NCBI GenBank assembly: GCA_964465385.1
Contig: CAYXIM010000024.1
Span: 1 to 20,913 of the forward strand
Reading direction: 5' to 3'
DNA: 20,913 bases
From: JAAYBY01 sp964465385
Lineage (GTDB): Bacteria > Bacillota > Clostridia > Saccharofermentanales > UBA5734
The position numbers were made by a program, and so were the translations under genes. Below, piece by piece: positions 1 through 4,740 of the stretch. Positions within the stretch are counted from its first letter, which is position 1; every line of letters starts with the position of its first letter. The notes under the pieces are model-generated. The model saw only the letters and a program-made list of their open reading frames with translations, was not told where the DNA came from and made no database searches.

Positions 1-45
1 GCCGGTGTCTTGTTTGACAAGGCCATCGCCTTAAGCTACGTTTAA
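1..45 (+). CDS. 3' end of an unidentified protein-coding gene (partial)
   Basis: Frame 1 reads 14 sense codons and then TAA at 43-45, giving a C-terminus ending in LFDKAIALSYV. Nine of the fourteen codons end in C or G, like the genes downstream, while the other two forward frames hit stops within the first 33 bases. This looks like the tail of a gene running in from the left. It is too short to identify. If real, namA starts 78 bp downstream on the same strand and could be in the same operon. Confidence 0.4.
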   Translation, partial: AGVLFDKAIALSYV

Positions 46-123
46 AGCAGTTGTCCCGGCCTTTACAGGCTATGCTTCCCGTCGGCCTTCCTGACGGAAA
101 ACCTGTTTTGAATGAGGTGCCCC
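46..123 (+). other. Short intergenic leader before namA
   Basis: This 78-bp gap holds a small stem (CCGTC/GACGG around 79-97) followed by a weak dyad (AAAAC/GTTTT, 98-109). There is no T-run, so it is not a convincing terminator. I see no clear promoter; read-through from the gene on the left is possible. Confidence 0.3.
114..119 (+). promoter_or_regulatory. Shine-Dalgarno deciding the namA start
   Basis: GAGGTG lies 4 nt before the ATG at 124. An in-frame ATG at 112 has no such sequence upstream, so 124 is the preferred start. Confidence 0.6.
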
Positions 124-1146
124 ATGCTGACTTTCACGCCTTATAACCACCCTAAATTAACCTTGCGAAACCGCATCGTTTTAGCCCCCATGTGCCTGAA
201 CAGCAGCAACGGCAGTGGCCAGGTCCAACCTTTTCACCTGGTCCATTATGCCAGCCGGGCCCTGGGAGGCACTGGTCTGGTTTTGCTGGAGGCCACTGCG
301 GTCACCCCGGGTGGCCGGATCACTGATCGGGATCTGGGTATCTGGGACGACCATCAACTGGACGGGTTGTCCCGTTTGGTGGACGCCATCCACGATGGCG
401 GGGCAAAAGCTGGTATCCAACTGGCCCACGCAGGTCGCAAAAGCACCGTGACGGGCCAAAGGCCGGTTGCCCCCAGCCCCCTGCCCTACCGGGAAGGTGA
501 GCTGCCGCCCCAAGCCCTGTCACGTTCAGCGCTGAATGCCGTGGTTGACGCCTTTGCCACGGCAGCTGCACGGGCAGCCCAGGCCGGTTTTGATGTCTTA
601 GAGCTTCATGCTGCCCATGGGTATTTGATCCACCAATTTTTATCACCGTTAACCAACAAGCGTACCGATGCCTACAACGGAGATTTGCCTCAGCGGATGC
701 GTTTCTTGCTGGACATCATTGAGGCGGTTCGTGACGTCTGGCCTCAGGATCGGCCCCTTTTGATTCGCCTGTCCGCAACAGATGGCACACAGGGCGGCCT
801 GAGCTGCCAAGACACCATCCACATCGTTGAACGCATCCGGGACCGTGTGGATCTTTTTGACATCACCGACGGCGGCCTTGTGCCGATTCCGCCTGTGGAA
901 AAGCCGGGTTATCTGGTTGGGTATGCAGAAAAGATTAAAACAGCCTGCTCGGTTCCTGTTATTACGGTGGGTTTGCTGACCCGCTTGGAGCAGGTGGAGG
1001 CCATCTTAGAAAACCAGCAAGCGGATTTGGTCGCCTTGGGGCGCGAATTGCTTCGCAACCCTTACTGGCCCTTGCAGAACAGCCCGGCCGGATCAGCTGA
1101 CCAGGCCCTCATCCCACCTCCTTACCGCCAAGCTTTCACCTCTTAA
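124..1146 (+). CDS. namA: NADPH dehydrogenase NamA (Old Yellow Enzyme family, YqjM-like)
   Basis: FMN-dependent ene-reductase of the Old Yellow Enzyme family, expected in the cytosol, which reduces activated C=C bonds with NADPH. The 340-residue TIM barrel follows Bacillus YqjM almost throughout: LAPMC near the N-terminus with the redox-tuning Cys24, GRITDRDLGIW at about 70-80, IQLAHAGRKS for flavin binding, and HAAHGYLIHQFLSPL with the substrate-anchoring pair His162/His165 and Tyr167. The late LVALGRELLRNP stretch matches the phosphate-binding end of the barrel. Two departures are visible: the active-site tyrosine that follows the cysteine in YqjM (MCMY) is Asn26 here (MCLN), and the usual YGGS is YNGD. 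The C-terminus lacks the final Arg-Gly-Trp of YqjM, although a PPPYR stretch remains. It runs convergent to the importer operon with no spacing. Family assignment is firm; the physiological substrate is unknown. Confidence 0.9.
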   Translation: MLTFTPYNHPKLTLRNRIVLAPMCLNSSNGSGQVQPFHLVHYASRALGGTGLVLLEATAVTPGGRITDRDLGIWDDHQLDGLSRLVDAIHDGGAKAGIQLAHAGRKSTVTGQRPVAPSPLPYREGELPPQALSRSALNAVVDAFATAAARAAQAGFDVLELHAAHGYLIHQFLSPLTNKRTDAYNGDLPQRMRFLLDIIEAVRDVWPQDRPLLIRLSATDGTQGGLSCQDTIHIVERIRDRVDLFDITDGGLVPIPPVEKPGYLVGYAEKIKTACSVPVITVGLLTRLEQVEAILENQQADLVALGRELLRNPYWPLQNSPAGSADQALIPPPYRQAFTS

Positions 1147-1157
1147 TCAAGAGGTGA
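1136..1157. terminator. Perfect 9-bp palindromic hairpin across two convergent stop codons
   Basis: Arms TCACCTCTT (1136-1144) and AAGAGGTGA (1149-1157) with a 4-nt loop AATC. The stem covers the stop codons of namA (TAA 1144-1146) and tauB (TGA 1149-1147). It is readable on both strands but has no T-run, so it is more likely an mRNA 3'-end stabiliser or a weak bidirectional terminator than a classical intrinsic one. Confidence 0.5.
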
Positions 1158-1932
1158 TGCTGCGGTAAATTTCATCTCGCAGAATCACATAGGCCTCGGT
1201 GATGTCGACTCGGCCCGTGTCGGTTTCAAAGGCCGTCTCTGTAAAGGAAATCGGCAGGGTTTGTTCGATGGTGCCCGGCCCGGTCGACATGACCATCAGG
1301 CGCGTGCCCAGAGACAAGGCTTCATCGATATCGTGGGTGATCATAACGATGGTTCGTTGCTCTTGGCGCCAGATTTGTCGGATCAGGCTTTGCATCTGGA
1401 TGCGCGTGACGGCATCCAGAGAGCCAAAGGGCTCATCCATGAGAATCACCCGCGGCTCATTAGCCAACACCCGAGCCAATGCCACCCGCTGTTTCATGCC
1501 ACCAGACAATTCATAGGTTTTCTGATCGGCAAAGGCCGTCAGGTTCATCTCAGTCAGGTAACGGTCGCTGATTTGGCGGCACTGCTGGCGTGTGGCCCCT
1601 CGCATACGTGGACCAAACGAAACGTTGTCCCGCACGCTCATCCAAGGGTAAAGTGTTTCCGTTTGAAAAACGACCCCCCGCTCACGATCAGGGCCTTCAA
1701 TGGGCCGCCCTTCGATCAGGGCCTGACCCTGGCTCGGCTTGAAAAAACCAGCCAGCAGGTTCAAGAGGGTGCTCTTGCCACAGCCTGACGGCCCCAGGAT
1801 GCACAAAAACTCCTGGGGATAAACAGCCAGATTGACCTCCCGGATGGCCTCAATGTCATTTTTTCGCGTTTGGTATCGGTGCGTGACCTGCCGCAGTTCA
1901 AGGAGGGGCGGGACCTGATCTGTCGCTGTCAT
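1147..1932 (-). CDS. tauB: Taurine/sulfonate-type ABC transporter, ATP-binding subunit
   Basis: Cytosolic ATPase of a TauABC/SsuABC-type importer, 261 residues. Walker A GPSGCGKST is at 47-55, the family-typical IEGPDRERGVVFQ containing the Q-loop at about 78-90, the signature LSGGM at 142-146, and Walker B ILMDEP with Asp166 and Glu167; THDIDEA carries the switch histidine. The IEGPxxERGVVFQ stretch is shared with E. coli TauB. The ATG overlaps the stop of tauA (ATGA, 1929-1932), so translation is coupled and this is the last gene of the operon. Related nitrate, alkanesulfonate and thiamine-precursor importers use near-identical ATPases, so the substrate call rests mainly on TauA. Confidence 0.88.
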   Translation of the reverse strand: MTATDQVPPLLELRQVTHRYQTRKNDIEAIREVNLAVYPQEFLCILGPSGCGKSTLLNLLAGFFKPSQGQALIEGRPIEGPDRERGVVFQTETLYPWMSVRDNVSFGPRMRGATRQQCRQISDRYLTEMNLTAFADQKTYELSGGMKQRVALARVLANEPRVILMDEPFGSLDAVTRIQMQSLIRQIWRQEQRTIVMITHDIDEALSLGTRLMVMSTGPGTIEQTLPISFTETAFETDTGRVDITEAYVILRDEIYRSITS

Positions 1933-3002
1933 GGTTGCGCTGTCCTTTTCACGGCAGCTTCTTCCAGATAGGCCACATTGACGAAGGCTTTACAGGCGTC
2001 ATAGTCAGGTGCTTTTTGAATGGATTGCTGGTCAGCCAGAAAGACAGCCGTGTCATGGATGACTTGGACAAAATGGCCAGGTTCTTCAGAGGTACCCAGA
2101 AACAGGCTACTGAGGGCTTCATCAGCGGTCAGCCAGCGCGAGCCAGTCATTTGTCCGCGTGCGGTTTGAGCAGGGATCTCCAGCTCTTTGCCGGCAATAT
2201 CGGCTGCTGCTGCAGGATCTTGGCGGTAAAGGTCGCCACCGTCGATCAGGGCCGCCACAAAATCCGCAGTCAGTTCAGGGTATTGCTTGGTGAAACCCCT
2301 GCGCGCCAGAAGCACATTGGCGGTGATCACACCCTGTTCTGCCAGTTGCTCGCTGGTCACCAACGTCTGGCCTGTTTCCAAAAGTTTTTCCAAGGTTGGC
2401 TGCCAAGTGTAGGCCGCATCAATGTCTCCACGTTCCCAGGCTGCTACAATATCCACCGTCAACATGTCCAACAAGGTGACCTGGTCTTCTATTCCGGCAT
2501 CACGCAGGGCATGCAGCAGGCTGTAGTGTGCCGTGGATGCAAAAACAGTTGCAATCCGTTGGCCAGCCAGGTCTTCAATGTGGTTGATGCCGCTTCCCTT
2601 GCGGACCACCAGTTGTTCAGTTTCTCCCAGCACTTCGTGAATCCAGATCAATTCCGCATCAATTCCGGTCGCCAACGCAATGACTGCATTGGTGTGGCCC
2701 ATGGTGGCAAAATCAATGCTTTGTGACAACAAGGCCTTGTTGGCATCGACACCGGAGTCAAAAACGATGAATGAACAGCTGATGCCTTTGTCGGCATAGT
2801 AACTTTCGAAAAAACCCTTTGCCTTGGCAATGGTCTCATCGTTTGGAACCCGCAGGTAGCCAATGTTGATATGTTCGGGCCATTGGGACTGTTCTTGTGG
2901 CTGGCAAGCGACCGCAAGCACCAGAAGCAAAAGCATGATCACAAGCAAACTGGCAACTTTGAGCCGCTGACTCGGCAGGCGGTTGATGTGGTGAGTGTTC
3001 AT
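1929..3002 (-). CDS. tauA: Taurine/sulfonate-type ABC transporter, substrate-binding lipoprotein
   Basis: Extracytoplasmic binding protein that presents the substrate to TauC, 357 residues. The N-terminus has a basic region, a hydrophobic run LLVIMLLLLVLAVAC and a lipobox with Cys33, indicating a membrane-anchored lipoprotein as in Gram-positive bacteria. The mature part matches TauA: a GYLRVPN start to the fold, FDSGVDANKAL, TVFASTAHYSLLHAL (TauA has PFISTTHYSLLAAL) and AAWERGDIDAAYTWQP (TauA has AAWQRGDIDGAYVWAP). It shares ATGA overlaps with tauC upstream (2999-3002) and tauB downstream. The match to TauA is clear, but TauA-like proteins also serve other sulfonates, and no taurine-degrading gene lies nearby, so the ligand is inferred. 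Confidence 0.85.
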   Translation of the reverse strand: MNTHHINRLPSQRLKVASLLVIMLLLLVLAVACQPQEQSQWPEHINIGYLRVPNDETIAKAKGFFESYYADKGISCSFIVFDSGVDANKALLSQSIDFATMGHTNAVIALATGIDAELIWIHEVLGETEQLVVRKGSGINHIEDLAGQRIATVFASTAHYSLLHALRDAGIEDQVTLLDMLTVDIVAAWERGDIDAAYTWQPTLEKLLETGQTLVTSEQLAEQGVITANVLLARRGFTKQYPELTADFVAALIDGGDLYRQDPAAAADIAGKELEIPAQTARGQMTGSRWLTADEALSSLFLGTSEEPGHFVQVIHDTAVFLADQQSIQKAPDYDACKAFVNVAYLEEAAVKRTAQP

Positions 3003-3823
3003 AGGTACCCCTTCCAGTGTATGACGTTTTCTTCAATCAGGCGCATAACCAGATCAATCAAGACCCCGGTCAGCCCCATGATGATGATCCCCACGAACAT
3101 GACGTTGCTTTTGAGGTAGCGGGACGCATCGATCACCATCCAGCCGATTCCAGATGTCGCTGCCACCATTTCAGAAGCAACCAGGGTTGTGTAGGCAACA
3201 CCGATGGCCGTACGCAGCCCCGTAAAAATGGACGGCAGACAAGCAGGCAGCACGATGTGAAAGAAAACCTGGTTTTGTGTGGCCCCCAACGAACGGGCGC
3301 TGAGCAGGAAGTTTCGGTTGATGCCCGTCACCGCTGAGACACAGCTGACATAAATGGGAGCCAGCGCTGCCAGGTAAAGCAAGGTGACCTTGGACGTGTC
3401 GTCGATGCCCAGCCACAGGATCAGCAAAGTGTAATAGGCCAACGGGGGCAAAGGACGGTAAAATTGGACGATTGAATCAACAACAGCACGGATTCGGGTG
3501 GAATAACCACTCAGAAGACCCAGGGGTATACCTGTGACGACGGCCAGGCCGAAGGCCAGAAACAACCGCTTGAAGCTGACAGCCAGGTGCAACCAGATGC
3601 TGACATTGTTGTAACCGTTTTTCAAAATCTGTACCCAGGTGTGCCAAACATCTCGTGGCGAAGGAACCATAACTGAAGAAACCAGGCGCAGTTCTGTAAC
3701 CAGGGTCCAGGTCAACAAAATGACGACCCAAGCCAAAATTGTCAAGCGTTTTGCAGACGTTTTTTTTGCTGCATCAACATCGTCTATGATTCTTTTTTTG
3801 TTTTTTCGCTTTTTTTCTTGCAT
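2999..3823 (-). CDS. tauC: Taurine/sulfonate-type ABC transporter, permease subunit
   Basis: Membrane permease of the importer, about six hydrophobic segments, 274 residues from the chosen start. The EAA loop that docks the ATPase is visible as ARSLGATQNQVFFHIVLP followed by PSIFTGLR. An in-frame ATG exists at 3871, but a TATAAT box (3873-3878) lies 1 bp before it, which would place transcription start inside the extra codons; the ATG at 3823 has AGGA 11 nt upstream and gives the usual family length. The N-terminus is unusually basic (MQEKKRKNKKR) and is encoded by A-tracts of 8, 7, 6 and 7 within 3760-3816, in the first gene of a translationally coupled operon. The function is family-level certain; the exact start is inferred. 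Confidence 0.85.
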   Translation of the reverse strand: MQEKKRKNKKRIIDDVDAAKKTSAKRLTILAWVVILLTWTLVTELRLVSSVMVPSPRDVWHTWVQILKNGYNNVSIWLHLAVSFKRLFLAFGLAVVTGIPLGLLSGYSTRIRAVVDSIVQFYRPLPPLAYYTLLILWLGIDDTSKVTLLYLAALAPIYVSCVSAVTGINRNFLLSARSLGATQNQVFFHIVLPACLPSIFTGLRTAIGVAYTTLVASEMVAATSGIGWMVIDASRYLKSNVMFVGIIIMGLTGVLIDLVMRLIEENVIHWKGYL

Positions 3824-3872
3824 CCTGCCTGTGTTCCTCAATGAACAGACTCGTCCCTGTTTCCGATCCATG

Positions 3873-3902
3873 ATTATACCACAACAAAAAGGCTTATACG
3901 AA
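3873..3902 (-). promoter_or_regulatory. Putative promoter of the tauCAB operon
   Basis: On the minus strand, -10 TATAAT (3878-3873) is preceded by an 18-bp spacer and a weak -35 TTCGTA (3902-3897) that sits in the last codons of mntP. Expected transcription start is near 3866, leaving a leader of about 43 nt before the ATG at 3823. Confidence 0.5.
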
Positions 3903-4463
3903 GATATTCAGATCTGTTAAAAGAATTTTCAAGCCGATCAGGATGAGGACCACACCACCAGCCAGTTCGGCAAAGCCCCCGATCCTGCCACCGGCCCGTT
4001 GACCGAGCCAGATGCCCAGAAGAGACAAGACGGCGGTGGTGCAGCCGATCAAAACCACAGCAGGCAGCAGGCGTACATCTAGGAAAACAAAGGTCATGCC
4101 GATGACCCAGGCGTCCAGACTGGTGGCCAGGGACAAAACAAACAGCTCTTTATAAGAACAGCGGTTTGAGTCAGACACCGCACATCGCGACCCACGGAAA
4201 AAACTGAATATCATTTTACCGCCAATTAACAGGAGCAAGACGAAAGCGATCCAATGGTCATAGGCATCCAGAAAGACACCCACGCGTGAACCGATAACCC
4301 AACCCAAAAGGGGCATAACAGCTTGAAAAAGGCCAAAAAAGAAAGCCACACGCAAGGCTTGGCGCAAGTCAAAGCGCTTCATGGGCAAGCCCTGGCACAT
4401 GGCCACGGCAAAGGCATCCATGGAGAGGCCAAGGGCTATTAAAAACAAGTCAACTTGCATCAT
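3894..4463 (-). CDS. mntP: Manganese efflux pump MntP
   Basis: Inner-membrane exporter that lowers cytosolic Mn2+, 189 residues with six hydrophobic segments, the usual family length. The protein has the two internally repeated halves of the family, each with the conserved acidic motif: GLSMDAFAVAM near residues 12-22 and ATSLDAWVIGM in the second half; the aspartates are those needed for transport. The start has two adjacent ATG codons (4463 and 4460); AAGGTG (4476-4471) is 7 nt from the first. It precedes the tau operon on the same strand by 22 bp beyond the tau promoter box, with no terminator visible between them, so read-through into tauC is possible. Confident assignment. Confidence 0.92.
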   Translation of the reverse strand: MMQVDLFLIALGLSMDAFAVAMCQGLPMKRFDLRQALRVAFFFGLFQAVMPLLGWVIGSRVGVFLDAYDHWIAFVLLLLIGGKMIFSFFRGSRCAVSDSNRCSYKELFVLSLATSLDAWVIGMTFVFLDVRLLPAVVLIGCTTAVLSLLGIWLGQRAGGRIGGFAELAGGVVLILIGLKILLTDLNIFV

Positions 4464-4507
4464 GGTCTTGCACCTTGCGGATTGCCATCCCCTTTCCGAT
4501 CTCGTCT

Positions 4508-4537
4508 ATTATAACAAAGCTGTCAATTGGGTCTAAA
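4508..4537 (-). promoter_or_regulatory. Putative promoter of mntP
   Basis: On the minus strand, -35 TTTAGA (4537-4532) and -10 TATAAT (4513-4508) are separated by 18 bp. The predicted leader is only about 38 nt, too short for the manganese-sensing yybP-ykoY riboswitch that often precedes mntP. Confidence 0.55.
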
Positions 4538-4563
4538 AGAGCAAAAAATTGCATTAAAACAGC

Positions 4564-4592
4564 TACACATTTTATTTTATTTGAGATATAAT
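4564..4592 (+). promoter_or_regulatory. Putative promoter of a small RNA
   Basis: -35 TACACA (4564-4569), 17-bp spacer, perfect -10 TATAAT (4587-4592) on the plus strand. No coding sequence follows; a terminator is reached after about 140 nt. It is divergent from the mntP promoter. Confidence 0.5.
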
Positions 4593-4598
4593 ACAAAT

Positions 4599-4737
4599 GG
4601 GTCTTGAATGCGCGGTTAACCACGTTTTTCCACCACCCACAAAAGCGAGGCTGAAAACAGAGGTGCCTGGCTCCATAACAAGCAGGTAGGGGAATATTTT
4701 GATCCGATTCGGCGGCGTGATCATATATTCCCTTTTT
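4599..4737 (+). ncRNA. Candidate small RNA between mntP and the HerA-like ATPase gene
   Basis: About 139 nt lie between a plus-strand promoter and a plus-strand intrinsic terminator, in a gap where both flanking genes are on the minus strand. Internal features are a GGTTAACC dyad near 4615, a GGTGCCTGGCTCC stretch at about 4661-4673, and CCTG/CAGG arms that could pair locally. I recognise no Rfam-type family: no SRP GGAAG loop, no tmRNA ends, no 6S layout. The transcript would end at the 3' edge of the ATPase gene and so could overlap its mRNA tail in antisense. The promoter and terminator are seen; the RNA itself is inferred. Confidence 0.4.
4690..4737 (+). terminator. Intrinsic terminator, plus strand
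   Basis: GGGAATAT (4690-4697) pairs with ATATTCCC (4725-4732), and TGATC pairs with GATCA further in (4700-4704 with 4719-4723) across a small internal loop. TTTTT follows at 4733-4737. The T-run exists only on the plus strand; the minus-strand exit side is GC-rich, so it is not a strong terminator for the ATPase gene. Confidence 0.65.
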
Positions 4738-4740
4738 ATG

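Noticed and set aside
14..42. Perfect TTGACA as -35 of a namA promoter
   Set aside because: The matching -10 (TACGTT) is only 3 of 6 and the stretch appears to be the coding tail of the previous gene.
4464..4501. yybP-ykoY manganese riboswitch before mntP
   Set aside because: A GAAAGGGGATGG stretch recalls the aptamer start, but the leader from the predicted promoter is about 38 nt, far shorter than the aptamer, and the paired internal loops are absent.
4595..4640. T-box-like GTGGTTAACCGCG on the minus strand
   Set aside because: The T-box core TGGNACCGCG is broken by extra bases, and there is no specifier stem or following amino-acid gene.
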